Shown piece by piece: positions 46,504-54,950 of a stretch of 64,000 bases of DNA (positions are counted from its first letter, which is position 1; every line of letters begins with the position of its first letter). Source of the DNA: Cellulomonas sp. Root930 (GTDB taxonomy: Bacteria; Actinomycetota; Actinomycetes; Actinomycetales; Cellulomonadaceae); the NCBI GenBank assembly GCA_001429255.1, contig LMJI01000001.1, forward strand, positions 707,882-771,881. Reading direction: 5' to 3'. Under the pieces are notes generated by a model. It did not search any database and was not told the origin of the DNA. It saw nothing but the letters and a program-made list of their open reading frames with translations. Both the position numbers and the translations under genes were made by a program.

Positions 46504-46878
46504 TCAGTCGTGGTACCCCATCGGGAAGCCGCTGTCGCCCTCCGCCCAGACGTCGGTCGTCGCCCGGGGCGGTGGCACGTGCCGGACGTCCCCGCACCGC
46601 GTGCACCGCCACGTCGAGTCCACCGCGGCGACCCGGACGTACGTGTGGTCGATCGGGAGCTCGCACCACCACCAGGCACCGGGCGGCTCGTGGTCGGGCG
46701 TCCGGTCACGCAGCACTGCGACCAGGTTGATCAGTGCGAACACGGCCACGAGCGCGAGCACGATGCCCAGGAACGCTCCGCCGAGCCAGAACCAGGAGGT
46801 GGGGAGCAGCAGCCCCAGAGCCCCGCCGAGCGCGACGGCCAGCACCACCGAGCGGAAGACCACGCGTCGTCGTCGCAT
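46504..46878 (-). CDS. Small two-helix membrane protein with Cys-x2-Cys motif
   Basis: A 124-residue protein. After MRRRRVVFRS two hydrophobic helices cover about 11-29 and 33-56. A soluble tail follows with WWWCELPIDHTYVRV and STWRCTRCGDVRHVP, a C-x2-C knuckle that may bind metal with another Cys or His. ATG 46878 is the first codon that gives a sensible membrane-protein N-terminus. No known family is recognised. Confidence 0.6.
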   Translation of the reverse strand: MRRRRVVFRSVVLAVALGGALGLLLPTSWFWLGGAFLGIVLALVAVFALINLVAVLRDRTPDHEPPGAWWWCELPIDHTYVRVAAVDSTWRCTRCGDVRHVPPPRATTDVWAEGDSGFPMGYHD

Positions 46879-46927
46879 CGCACGCCTCCACCGGCGATCC
46901 TCCTCCGCCGGCCCGCCCGTGGGAAGC

Positions 46928-46962
46928 AGGAAGGCGCGGTGCCCACGGCACCGCGCCTTCCT
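46928..46962 (-). terminator. Terminator hairpin of tRNA-Arg
   Basis: Arms AGGAAGGCGCGGTGCC and GGCACCGCGCCTTCCT are perfect 16-base complements with a 3-base loop. They lie five bases beyond the 3' end of the minus-strand tRNA gene. Confidence 0.85.
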
Positions 46963-46967
46963 CGATG

Positions 46968-47040
46968 TGCGCCCGAAGGGACTCGAACCCCCAACCTTCT
47001 GATCCGTAGTCAGATGCTCTATCCATTGAGCTACGGGCGC
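46968..47040 (-). tRNA. tRNA-Arg (anticodon ACG)
   Basis: A 73-nt cloverleaf on the minus strand. Acceptor GCGCCCG (47040-47034) pairs with CGGGCGC (46975-46969). The anticodon loop CTACGGA puts ACG at 47007-47005. The T-arm is GGGGGTTCGAGTCCC-like. CCA is not encoded. A strong hairpin follows. Confidence 0.96.
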
Positions 47041-47140
47041 ATGGCCCCCGAAGGGCCGCAGACGACGATACAGGTCAGGTGCCCGGTCGCCCAAACCGTG
47101 GGCACGTGACACGTCACACGCCCGTGGCAGGATCGCGCAG

Positions 47141-48367
47141 GTGACGACCACGCAGCGACTGGGCACCGGCGGCGGCCGGTGGGGCATGCGCGCGGACGTG
47201 CTCCGGCACGGGGGCGGCCACGACGGCAGCCGGGTCGGGTACATCGAGCTGTTCTTCGACCTCGTGTTCGTCTTCGCGGTCACGCAGCTGTCGCACAGCC
47301 TCATCGCGCACCCGGACCTCACCACCCTGCTGCAGACCCTCGTGCTCGCCTGGGCGGTCTGGTGGCTGTGGATCGACACCACGTGGGTGACCAACTGGCT
47401 CGACCCGGACAAGACCCCGGTGCGGACGATGCTGCTGGTCCTCATGCTCCTGGGCCTGCTCATGTCGAGCGCCATCCCGGAGGCGTTCGAGGGCAAGGCG
47501 CTGCTGTTCGCGGTGCCGTACGTGGCGATCCAGGTGGGCCGGACCGTGTTCACGGTGTGGGCGATGGGGCGGCACTGGCCGGAGAACGCCACCAACTTCG
47601 TGCGGATCACGGTGTGGCTGAGCGTGTCCGGGGCGTTCTGGATCGCGGGTGCGCTGGTCGACGAGCACCTGCGGCCGGCGCTGTGGATCACGGCGGCACT
47701 CATCGACGTCGTCGGCCCCCGGGCGCTGTTCTGGGTGCCGTTCATGGGTCCGACGGACCCGACCACGTGGTCCGTCCGGGGCTCGCACATGGCCGAGCGG
47801 GTGGCCTTGTTCCTCATCATCAGCCTGGGCGAGTCGATCATCGTCACCGGCACGGCGTTCGCGGAGCTGGAGCTCGACGCCACCACGCTGCTGGCGTTCC
47901 TCGCGGCGTTCGCCAGCACCGTGCTCATGTGGCTGCTGTTCTTCGACCGGTCCGAGCGGTCCGCCACCGAGTACTTCTCGTCGCGCGCGGAGCCGGGGAT
48001 GGTCGCGCAGACCGCCTACACCTACGTCCCGTTCCTGCTGATCGCGGGGATCGTGCTGACGGCGGTGGCCGACGAGCTCGTGCTCCTGCACCCCCTCGGG
48101 CACACCGACACGTGGACCGCGGGGCTGATCTGCGGAGCCGCGGCGGTGTACCTGCTGGGGAACGCGTTCTTCCGACGGGCGACAGGTGGCCGGTGGTCGA
48201 CGCCGCACCTGGTCGGCGTCGCGGCGGTGCTCGGGGTGTTCGCGCTGAAGGACACGGCCTCGCCGCTGGCCCTGAACTGGGTGTCGAACGCGGTGCTGCT
48301 GGCGGTGATCGTCGGCGACGTGGTGCTGGCGCGCCGGGGCCGGACGCAGCAACAGCCCGAACCCTGA
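47141..48367 (+). CDS. Low temperature requirement protein A (LtrA) family membrane protein
   Basis: A 408-residue protein with about ten hydrophobic helices. It shows the LtrA pattern VGYIELFFDLVFVFAVTQLSH (about 32-52), HMAERVALFLIISLGESIIV (about 223-242) and FFDRSERS. LtrA was named from a cold-growth phenotype in Listeria; its biochemical function is unknown. A terminator-like hairpin overlaps the stop codon. Confidence 0.88.
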   Translation: MTTTQRLGTGGGRWGMRADVLRHGGGHDGSRVGYIELFFDLVFVFAVTQLSHSLIAHPDLTTLLQTLVLAWAVWWLWIDTTWVTNWLDPDKTPVRTMLLVLMLLGLLMSSAIPEAFEGKALLFAVPYVAIQVGRTVFTVWAMGRHWPENATNFVRITVWLSVSGAFWIAGALVDEHLRPALWITAALIDVVGPRALFWVPFMGPTDPTTWSVRGSHMAERVALFLIISLGESIIVTGTAFAELELDATTLLAFLAAFASTVLMWLLFFDRSERSATEYFSSRAEPGMVAQTAYTYVPFLLIAGIVLTAVADELVLLHPLGHTDTWTAGLICGAAAVYLLGNAFFRRATGGRWSTPHLVGVAAVLGVFALKDTASPLALNWVSNAVLLAVIVGDVVLARRGRTQQQPEP

Positions 48368-48381
48368 GGGCTCGGGCTGTT
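48351..48381. terminator. Hairpin overlapping the ltrA stop and ending before tRNA-Ser
   Basis: AACAGCCCGA (48351-48360) pairs perfectly with TCGGGCTGTT (48372-48381), and inner ACC/GGG bases extend the stem. It includes the stop codon of the LtrA gene and sits nine bases beyond the 3' end of the convergent tRNA-Ser gene, so it probably ends both transcripts. Confidence 0.75.
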
Positions 48382-48389
48382 CTGACGAG

Positions 48390-48478
48390 CGGAGACGGTG
48401 GGATTTGAACCCACGGAAGGCTTACGCCTTCACGACCTTAGCAGGGTCGCGCACTAGACCGGGCTATGCGACGTCTCC
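48390..48478 (-). tRNA. tRNA-Ser (anticodon GCT)
   Basis: An 89-nt class II tRNA on the minus strand. Acceptor GGAGACG pairs with CGTCTCC; stem CGACC/GGTCG encloses loop CTGCTAA, giving GCT. The long variable arm (GTGAAGGCGTAAGCCTTCC) and discriminator G fit serine. Confidence 0.95.
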
Positions 48479-48550
48479 AGGACCAGCACAGGGTACCCGC
48501 GCCGGTGGCCCACCACCAAAGCGGCCCCTGACCTGCGGCGTCGTCGCGGC

Positions 48551-49147
48551 CTAGCTCTTCGGCACCCACTCGTTGGCCCGCTTGCCCTCCGCCGCGAGCC
48601 GCGCCGACTCCTCGATCCGAGCCGCGCGCGTGGGCTCGCGCTTGGCCTGCACGATCCAGCCGAGGATCGCGCGCCGGGTCGACGGCGGGAACGCGTCGAA
48701 CTGCGCGCGCGATCCGGGGTAGCGGTCGAACGCCGCCGCCAGGTCGTCCGGAACCACCAGGTTCTCGACGTCGTCGAGCAGCGTCCACGACCCGTCGGCC
48801 TTGGCCGCGTCGATGACCGTGCGGCCGGCCGGGGTCATCCGGCCCTCCGCCTCCAGCCGGACGATCCGCTCCTTGTTGGTCCGCGCCCAGCCGCTGCCGG
48901 GCTTGCGCCGCGTGAACCAGAGCATCCGGCGCTCGTCGTCGAGCGTCTTGCTCGTCGAGTCGATCCACCCGACGCACAGCGCCTCCTCGACCGCCCGCTC
49001 GTACTGCACGGTCGGCCTGCCGGTCGCGGTCTTCCACGAGACGAGCCACGCCCCGGGCACGGTGTCGTGGTGCGCGCGCAGCCAGTCGCGCCACTCCTCG
49101 ATGGTCTCGGGGTGCACCCGTGGGGCGTCGTCCCTGCGGTCGGCCAT
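48551..49147 (-). CDS. YdeI/OmpD-associated family protein
   Basis: A 198-residue cytoplasmic protein. TIEEWRDWLRAHHDTVPGAW with VEEALCVGWIDSTSKTLDDE and FTRRKPGSGWARTNKERI are the standard blocks of the YdeI-like family, as is the C-terminal VVPDDLAAAFDRYPGSRAQF followed by ILGWIVQAKREPTRAARI. A role in bacteriocin protection has been suggested for some members, but no mechanism is established. It precedes the coiled-coil gene's stop on the same strand by nine bases and may be cotranscribed after it. Confidence 0.86.
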   Translation of the reverse strand: MADRRDDAPRVHPETIEEWRDWLRAHHDTVPGAWLVSWKTATGRPTVQYERAVEEALCVGWIDSTSKTLDDERRMLWFTRRKPGSGWARTNKERIVRLEAEGRMTPAGRTVIDAAKADGSWTLLDDVENLVVPDDLAAAFDRYPGSRAQFDAFPPSTRRAILGWIVQAKREPTRAARIEESARLAAEGKRANEWVPKS

Positions 49148-49156
49148 CGACTCCTC

Positions 49157-50182
49157 CTACTTCCCGTCGCGAGCGGCCTCGGCCGCGTCTCGTGCACGCT
49201 CGGCGCGGTGGAGCTCGCGCTCCGTGACCGCGACGTCCTTGTCGTCGGCGCGCAGGGTCTGCTGCGCCGAGGCCACGTCCTTGTCCGCGACCGTGGCGGC
49301 CTTGCCGGCGGCGGCGAGCCGGCGCCGGACCTCCGCGAGCTCACGCACGAGGTCGTCCTCCTCGTCGTGGGCGCGCGCGGCACGCTCCTCCGCCCGGGCG
49401 ACCTCGGCGGCGCTCTCGTCGCGTGCCTCGACCGCGGCCTGGTGCCGACGCCGGGCCTCCGTGGCGGCCCGCTCGGACTGCTCCCACGCCGCCTGCGCCT
49501 CGTCGCGGGCGCGCTGTTCGCGCTCCTCTCGACGCCGGCGTTCCCGGTCGGCGGCGGTCTCCTTCGGTTCAGCGCGCTCGGACTCTCCGACGAGCCGGAG
49601 CTGTCCTCGCGCGGCGGGCGGGCTCGGCGCCTTCGGTGCCTTCGGTGCCTTCGGTGGCGTCGGGGGCGTCGGGGGCGCAGGCGGGGTCGCACCCTCGGCC
49701 GTGTCCGCGCTGCCGAACCCCGCGTACTCGCGCGCCGCAGTGAGACGACCGGAGACGACCTCGCGCGCCACGGCCGGGTCCGCGAGCGCGGCGGTGAGCG
49801 TGGCGTCGAGCTCCTGGACCACCGCGTCGCCGATCTTCTGGCCCGTCGGCTGCGCGAGCCGGCGGGCCCGGGCCACCAGGGAGCGGACGAGCTGGCGGCG
49901 CTGCGACGACAGCTCGCGCAGGGCCGGTCCGTCCAGCGACCGCTCGGCGTCCCGGAGCCCCTCGCCGAGCGCGACGATCTGACCGGCCATGGCGGGGTCG
50001 TCGCGCACCAGCAGGTTGACCAGCCACGCGGAGACGGTCGGCTTGCGCAGCTCTCCGATGGCGTCGGCGAGCTCGCGGTCCTTGTCGGCCCTGGCGGCCT
50101 TCACGGCCGCGGCGCGGCGGGCGACGAACTCCGCGGGCGGCCCCGCGTACAGCTCGTCGGCGACGTCGTCGAGCTCGCTCAT
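49157..50182 (-). CDS. Coiled-coil protein of unknown function
   Basis: A 341-residue, highly charged protein. The N-terminal ~165 residues are helical (ELYAGPPAEFVARRAAAVKA; ELRKPTVSAWLVNLLVRDD), a pattern recurring in actinobacterial hypothetical proteins. A Pro/Lys/Ala linker (PPTPPTPPKAPKAPKAPSPP, about 170-192) follows. Then comes a long coiled coil of about 130 residues rich in Arg, Glu and Ala (RERRRREEREQRARDEAQAA). No catalytic motif is seen. It is divergent from the acyl-CoA-dehydrogenase-like operon, with 164 bases between starts. Confidence 0.72.
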   Translation of the reverse strand: MSELDDVADELYAGPPAEFVARRAAAVKAARADKDRELADAIGELRKPTVSAWLVNLLVRDDPAMAGQIVALGEGLRDAERSLDGPALRELSSQRRQLVRSLVARARRLAQPTGQKIGDAVVQELDATLTAALADPAVAREVVSGRLTAAREYAGFGSADTAEGATPPAPPTPPTPPKAPKAPKAPSPPAARGQLRLVGESERAEPKETAADRERRRREEREQRARDEAQAAWEQSERAATEARRRHQAAVEARDESAAEVARAEERAARAHDEEDDLVRELAEVRRRLAAAGKAATVADKDVASAQQTLRADDKDVAVTERELHRAERARDAAEAARDGK

Positions 50183-50346
50183 CGGTCCGCCCCGGCGCTG
50201 GTGTGCACGCTCCGACCCTGCCACGTGCCCGTCCACCTGCGCACGGATCTCCGCTCGGGTCGCGCGACCGACCACCCGCGGTGATGATCTGGGACGACGG
50301 ATCGAGCAGCGGTCCCGCCGAGCCGGTCTCCCGGGGAGTGACGACG

Positions 50347-51354
50347 ATGGCCCTGCCTGGCAGCGTGCGACTGCGGGCGCTCGGCCCGAGCAGCGGCGCA
50401 CCGACGATCCCCGGCACGGTCGGCGACGCCCTGCGCGACGTCGTCACCTGGCCCGCCGACCTGGTCCCGGGCGAGGGCCGCACCACCGAGCTGTGGGAGC
50501 TGCTCGCCACGCTCGGCGCCGCCGACCTCGGCGTGGCGCGGGCGGTCGAGCCGCACCTGGACGCGCGCGCGATCCTGGCGCAGGCCGGCATCCCCGACGA
50601 CGCCGGTCGGACCTGGGGCGTGTTCGCCGCCGAGGGCCCGGGCGTGCGGCTCGACGCGACGCAGGAGGACGGCGGCTGGCGGCTGCACGGGACGAAGCCG
50701 TGGTGCTCGCTGGCCGGCCTGCTCGACGCCGCGCTGGTCACCGCGCACCTGGCGGACGGATCGCGCGGCCTGTTCGCGGTGGGTCTGCGCGAGCCGGGGG
50801 TCCGGCTGGTCGACCAGGAGTGGGTGTCCCGGGGGCTGGCGGAGATCCCGAGCACCGCGGTGGCGTTCGACCACGTGCGCGCGACGCCGGTGGGCGCGCC
50901 GGGCTGGTACCTGGGACGGCCGGGGTTCTGGTGGGGCGGCATCGGGGTGGCGGCGTGCTGGTTCGGCGGTGCGGTCGGGATCGGCCGGCGGGTGCACGCG
51001 CAGGCGCACGGACGCGACGACCCGCTGCTGGCCATGCACCTCGGCGCGATCGACCAGCGGCTGGAGTCCGCCCGCCGAGCGCTCGCCGAGGCAGCCGACC
51101 TGGTGGACGCGGACGCGCTCGACGCCGCGCAGGGCCGGCTGCTGGCCAAGCGGGTGCGGGCGACCGTGGCGGGTGTGTGCGAGGACGTGCTGCGGACGGC
51201 CGGGCACGCCCTCGGTCCGGCGCCGCTGGCGCTCGAGGCGGAGCACGCCAAGCGCGTCGCCGACCTGCAGGTCTACGTCCGCCAGCAGCACGCCGAGCGC
51301 GACGACGCCTCCCTGGGACAGGCGCTCGCCGCCGTCGAGGCTCCGCCGTGGTGA
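50347..51354 (+). CDS. Acyl-CoA-dehydrogenase-like protein, first gene of a glycoconjugate operon
   Basis: A 335-residue flavoprotein-like protein of the acyl-CoA dehydrogenase superfamily. It shows EDGGWRLHGTKPWCSLAGLL, the FAD/substrate middle-domain block (usual form W-x-x-x-G-x-K-x-W-I/C-S-x-A), and a C-terminal helical domain. It is shorter than normal (about 380). The catalytic Glu cannot be placed with confidence. ATG 50347 is chosen over 50284 because GGGGAG precedes it. Its stop overlaps the next GTG. The linkage to deacetylase, methyltransferase and glycosyltransferase genes suggests tailoring of a lipid- or amine-bearing product rather than fatty-acid breakdown. Confidence 0.8.
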   Translation: MALPGSVRLRALGPSSGAPTIPGTVGDALRDVVTWPADLVPGEGRTTELWELLATLGAADLGVARAVEPHLDARAILAQAGIPDDAGRTWGVFAAEGPGVRLDATQEDGGWRLHGTKPWCSLAGLLDAALVTAHLADGSRGLFAVGLREPGVRLVDQEWVSRGLAEIPSTAVAFDHVRATPVGAPGWYLGRPGFWWGGIGVAACWFGGAVGIGRRVHAQAHGRDDPLLAMHLGAIDQRLESARRALAEAADLVDADALDAAQGRLLAKRVRATVAGVCEDVLRTAGHALGPAPLALEAEHAKRVADLQVYVRQQHAERDDASLGQALAAVEAPPW

Positions 51355-52700
51355 CGTTCGACGGACGGGCACCGGGCACGCCCGCTGACACCTGGTTCGC
51401 CGACGCCCGGTTCCGCGACCTGCCCGCGCTCGCGCTCCGGCGGACCGGACGCACCGTGGTGGTCGCCGCCCACCCGGACGACGAGACGCTCGGGGCCGGT
51501 GGCATCCTGGCCGAGCTGGCGGACGCCGGTCACCCGGCCGAGGTGGTCGTCGTCTCCGACGGCAGCGCGTCGCACCCCGGCTCCCCGACGCTCACGCCGG
51601 AAGCGCTGGTGGGGGTCCGCTCCGCGGAGGTGCGTGAGGCGGTGCGCCTCCTGTCCCCCGACTCCCCGGTCACCCTGCTGGGCCACCGCGACGGGGGTCT
51701 GCGCGAGGCGCGCGACGCGGTCGAGGCGGACCTCCGGACGCTGCTGGCGGACGGTCCTCCCGTCGACCAGCTCGTCGCCCCGTGGCGTGGCGACGGACAC
51801 CGCGACCACCGGATCGTCGGCGAGGTCTGCGCGACCCTGGCCGACGAGCTCGGCTGCGCGCTGCTCGAGTACCCGCTCTGGCTCTGGCACTGGGCGACGC
51901 CCGCCGACCCGCGCGTCCCGTGGGACCGGCTCCGGGTGGTGGACCTGGCTGACCGGTCGGTGGTGCGCAAGCACCGGGCCGTCGCGGCGCACGCGACACA
52001 GGTCACCGCGCTGTCGTCGGACCCGCGCGACGCCCCGACGCTGGACCCCGCGTTCCTGCGGACGTTCGACCGCGACGTCGAGGTCGTCGTCGCGCAGGAG
52101 CCCGCCCGGCCCTCGCTGACCGGGGAGTTCTTCGACGCCACCTACGGCCGGCACGCGGACCCGTGGGGGTACACCGACCGCTGGTACGAGGAGCGCAAGC
52201 GCGCGCTGACGCTCGCAGCACTGCCGGACGCGCGGTTCGGCCGGGTGCTGGAGGTGGGGTGCGGGATCGGCGTCCTCACCGCGCAGCTGGCCGAGCGCGC
52301 CGACGACCTGCTGGCCGTCGACGTGTCGGCCGCCGCGGTCGAGCGGGCCCGCGAGCGCGTGCCGGGCGCGCGGGTGGAGGTCGCGGACATCGCGTCCCGT
52401 GTGCCGGAGGGTCCGTTCGACCTCGTGGTCCTGTCCGAGGTCGGCTACTACCTCGACCGGCCCACCCTGGTGCGCGTGCTGGGCGAGCTCCGCGCGCAGC
52501 TCGCCCCCGGCGGGACCCTGCTCGCCTGCCACTGGCGGCACCCGGTCGAGGCGTACCCGCTCAGCGGCGACGACGTGCACCGCGTGCTGCGCCGCACCAC
52601 GGACCTCACGCTCCTGGCCGAGCACCGGGAGGCCGACCTGCTCCTCGACGTCTACGCCGACGACCCGCGGTCGGTGGCCGAGCGGACGGGGCTGGCATGA
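51351..52700 (+). CDS. Bifunctional PIG-L deacetylase / class I SAM methyltransferase
   Basis: A 449-residue fusion. The N-terminal LmbE/PIG-L domain (about 30-255) carries the zinc motif AHPDDE (H41, D43, D44) and a second His motif GDGHRDHRIVGE, so it removes an acetyl group from an amino sugar or similar. A linker with FFDATYGRHADPWGYTDRWY leads into a NodS-like methyltransferase domain (about 265-449) with SAM motif VLEVGCGIGVLTAQL near 297. FFDATYGRHADPWGYT is the usual entry to NodS-type enzymes. The start is GTG 51351 (GTGA overlap). A free amine produced by the first domain could be methylated by the second. Confidence 0.88.
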   Translation: MTFDGRAPGTPADTWFADARFRDLPALALRRTGRTVVVAAHPDDETLGAGGILAELADAGHPAEVVVVSDGSASHPGSPTLTPEALVGVRSAEVREAVRLLSPDSPVTLLGHRDGGLREARDAVEADLRTLLADGPPVDQLVAPWRGDGHRDHRIVGEVCATLADELGCALLEYPLWLWHWATPADPRVPWDRLRVVDLADRSVVRKHRAVAAHATQVTALSSDPRDAPTLDPAFLRTFDRDVEVVVAQEPARPSLTGEFFDATYGRHADPWGYTDRWYEERKRALTLAALPDARFGRVLEVGCGIGVLTAQLAERADDLLAVDVSAAAVERARERVPGARVEVADIASRVPEGPFDLVVLSEVGYYLDRPTLVRVLGELRAQLAPGGTLLACHWRHPVEAYPLSGDDVHRVLRRTTDLTLLAEHREADLLLDVYADDPRSVAERTGLA

Positions 52701-53422
52701 GACCGCGCATCGAGCACGTGGTCGTCGTGGTCCCCGCCCGCGACGAGGAGCAGCTGGTGGGCCGGTGCCTCGGCTCGCTGCAGTCGGCGCGGCAGGCGGC
52801 CCGGGCCGTGCGGCCGGACCTCACGGTCGACCTGGTGCTCGTGCTCGACCGGTGCACCGACGGCACCCGGTCCGTCGCGCTCGGGCACCTGGACGTCCGG
52901 CTCGTGGACCTCGACGAGGGCCGTGCCGGAGCCGCCCGCGCGGCGGGGGTGCGCGACGCCCTCGCCCGCTCGACCGCGGACCCCGCGCGGACCTGGGTGG
53001 CCGGCACCGACGCCGACTCCGTGGTGCCCGAGGGCTGGATCCTCGAGCACCTGCGGCTCGCGGACGCCGGCGCGGACGTGGTCGTCGGCACGGTCCGCCC
53101 CGACCCCACCGACCTGTCCCCCGCGCAGCTGGCCGCGTGGCGGACCACCCGCGTGCCCGGCCGACCCAACGGGCACGTGCACGGTGCGAACCTCGGCGTG
53201 CGCGCCGACGCCTACCTGCGGGCGGGAGGCTTCCCCGACCTGCCCGAGCACGAGGACGTCGACCTGGTGGAGGCGGTCACCGCGCTGGGCGCGCGCGTCG
53301 TCGCGACGGACGACTGCGACGTGCTCACCTCGGGACGCCTGGTCGGTCGGACGCCGGGCGGCTACGCGGGCTACCTGCGCTCGAGGTTCGGCTCGGCGGA
53401 GGACGAGGCCGAGTCGGCCTGA
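52697..53422 (+). CDS. GT2-family glycosyltransferase
   Basis: A 241-residue GT-A-fold glycosyltransferase. It has HVVVVVPARDEEQLVGRCL at the N-terminus, the DRCTDGT nucleotide-sugar segment and a DxD-like GTDADSVVP (about 102-110). PEHEDVDLVEAV (about 196-207) holds the acceptor-side E-D-D motif. It has no membrane helices, so it probably works in the cytoplasm on a small acceptor. Its ATG overlaps the upstream stop. Its end runs 52 bases into the convergent ribonuclease gene. Confidence 0.88.
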   Translation: MRPRIEHVVVVVPARDEEQLVGRCLGSLQSARQAARAVRPDLTVDLVLVLDRCTDGTRSVALGHLDVRLVDLDEGRAGAARAAGVRDALARSTADPARTWVAGTDADSVVPEGWILEHLRLADAGADVVVGTVRPDPTDLSPAQLAAWRTTRVPGRPNGHVHGANLGVRADAYLRAGGFPDLPEHEDVDLVEAVTALGARVVATDDCDVLTSGRLVGRTPGGYAGYLRSRFGSAEDEAESA

Positions 53423-54885
53423 GCCTCCACCAGCTCGAAGACGACCGTGCGATCCGGCACGGAGACCTGCGTGACCCGGACGCGCACATCCTCGCCCAGG
53501 GGCAGGCCGACGCCCTCGATCCGGCCCCGGACCGCGGGATCGCGGAGCTGGACCACGCCCTGGTCGCGGTCCTCCCGCACGTCGACGATCGCCCCCTCGA
53601 ACACCTCGCCCACCCGCCCGGCGAGCAGGGCCGCCTCGACCAGGTCCAGGCAGCCGCGCTCGAACTCGGCCGCGTGCTTGTCCCCGCCGGCCATGAGCCC
53701 GGGGAGCTCCGGCAGCGCGTCCCGGACCCACGACGGGACGGGCTCGCCCGCGCAGAGCGCCAGGCACGTCTCGCCGACGAACCGGTCCACGAGCCGGCGC
53801 AGCGGCGCGGTCGTGTGGGCGTAGGGCGCGGCGATCGCGGCGTGCAGGGGCGCGGCGGGGACCTCGCCGTCGAACGCCACGTAGGCCGCGCCGCGCAGCA
53901 GGGAGGTCGCGTCCGTGAGCAGCGCGGCATGGGTCGGGTTCGACGCGTCGAGCTCGCGGATGACGTCGCCGGGTGTCGCCCCGGCGGGCCACGGCACGCC
54001 CAGCGCGTGCGCGGACAGCCGCAGCCGCTCGACGTCCCGCGGGTCCGCCGCCGGGAGCGTGCGGACGATCCCGATCCGGCCGTCCAGCATCAGCTGCGCG
54101 GCGCACATGCCCGTGAGCAGGGAGATCTGCGCGTTCCACTCCTCGACGGGCAGGGTGGCGCGACTGCCGAGGGTCCAGGTGCCGTGGGCGTCCTGCTCGA
54201 CCACCTGTTCCGGCGTCGGCAGCGTGATGCCCCCGCGGGCACGCTCGGCCGCCTCGCGGAGCGTGCCGACCTCGCGCAGGAGCTGGAGCGTCTCGTCGGC
54301 GGTCCCGTCGTCGAGCGCCGCCTGCGCGCCCACGTAGGTCAGCTGGGCTCGGCTGCGGACCGAGGCCCGCACGACGGTGACCCCGACCGGGGCACCCTCG
54401 GCGTCGAGGTCGATCGTCCACACGAGGGCCGGCGTCACCTGGTCCGGCAGCAGGCTCGCGACGCCCTCGGACAGCTCCGGCGGGTGCAGCGGGGTCCGGC
54501 CGTCCGGCGCGTACAGCGTCTCGACCCGCTCGCGCACCTCGCCATCGATCCGGCCGCCGGGACGGACCCACGCCGCCACGTCGGCGATCGCGTACCGGAC
54601 CCGGAAGCCCGGTGCGCGGCGCTCGATGTGCAGCGCCTGGTCCAGGTCCTTCGAGCCCTCGGGGTCGATGGTGACGAACGCGATGTCCGTGGCGTCGGAC
54701 CGCTCGCCCTCGGGACCCCGCGCGATGACGGCGGCCGCCTCGGCGAGGACCTCCGGGGGGAACTCCGCCGGGATGCCGAGCTCGCGACGCAGGTCGTCGA
54801 GCCCGCGCCGGACGAGGACGTCGACGGCCTCTCCCTGCGCCTCCTTCGGCGGGCGGGCATGCAGCTGGACGTGGCGTCGGGGCAC
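53371..54885 (-). CDS. RNB-domain ribonuclease (RNase II/R-like)
   Basis: A 504-residue 3'-5' exoribonuclease of the RNB family. The catalytic Asp cluster is seen in FVTIDPEGSKDLDQALHI (D74, D80, D82) and the RNA-clamp blocks YAIADVAAWV and YAHTTAPLRRLVDRFV follow. A short C-terminal S1-like segment spans about 425-490. It lacks the large N-terminal cold-shock domains of RNase R. This shape is common in actinobacteria. The start is GTG 54885. Confidence 0.9.
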   Translation of the reverse strand: MPRRHVQLHARPPKEAQGEAVDVLVRRGLDDLRRELGIPAEFPPEVLAEAAAVIARGPEGERSDATDIAFVTIDPEGSKDLDQALHIERRAPGFRVRYAIADVAAWVRPGGRIDGEVRERVETLYAPDGRTPLHPPELSEGVASLLPDQVTPALVWTIDLDAEGAPVGVTVVRASVRSRAQLTYVGAQAALDDGTADETLQLLREVGTLREAAERARGGITLPTPEQVVEQDAHGTWTLGSRATLPVEEWNAQISLLTGMCAAQLMLDGRIGIVRTLPAADPRDVERLRLSAHALGVPWPAGATPGDVIRELDASNPTHAALLTDATSLLRGAAYVAFDGEVPAAPLHAAIAAPYAHTTAPLRRLVDRFVGETCLALCAGEPVPSWVRDALPELPGLMAGGDKHAAEFERGCLDLVEAALLAGRVGEVFEGAIVDVREDRDQGVVQLRDPAVRGRIEGVGLPLGEDVRVRVTQVSVPDRTVVFELVEAQADSASSSAEPNLERR

Positions 54886-54950
54886 GCGGCGAGCCTAGAC
54901 GCGCACCGCGGTCACCCGCTCGCCGGCGGGCGTCGTTCGCCGACCTGGGG

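Noticed and set aside
46968..47040. tRNA gene as an integration site for a mobile element
   Set aside because: No integrase, no direct repeat of the tRNA 3' end and no composition shift nearby.
47760..47771. ACCACGTGGT palindrome inside the LtrA gene as an operator
   Set aside because: Lies in coding sequence without the flanking TTA/TAA bases of the GH3 operators; probably chance.
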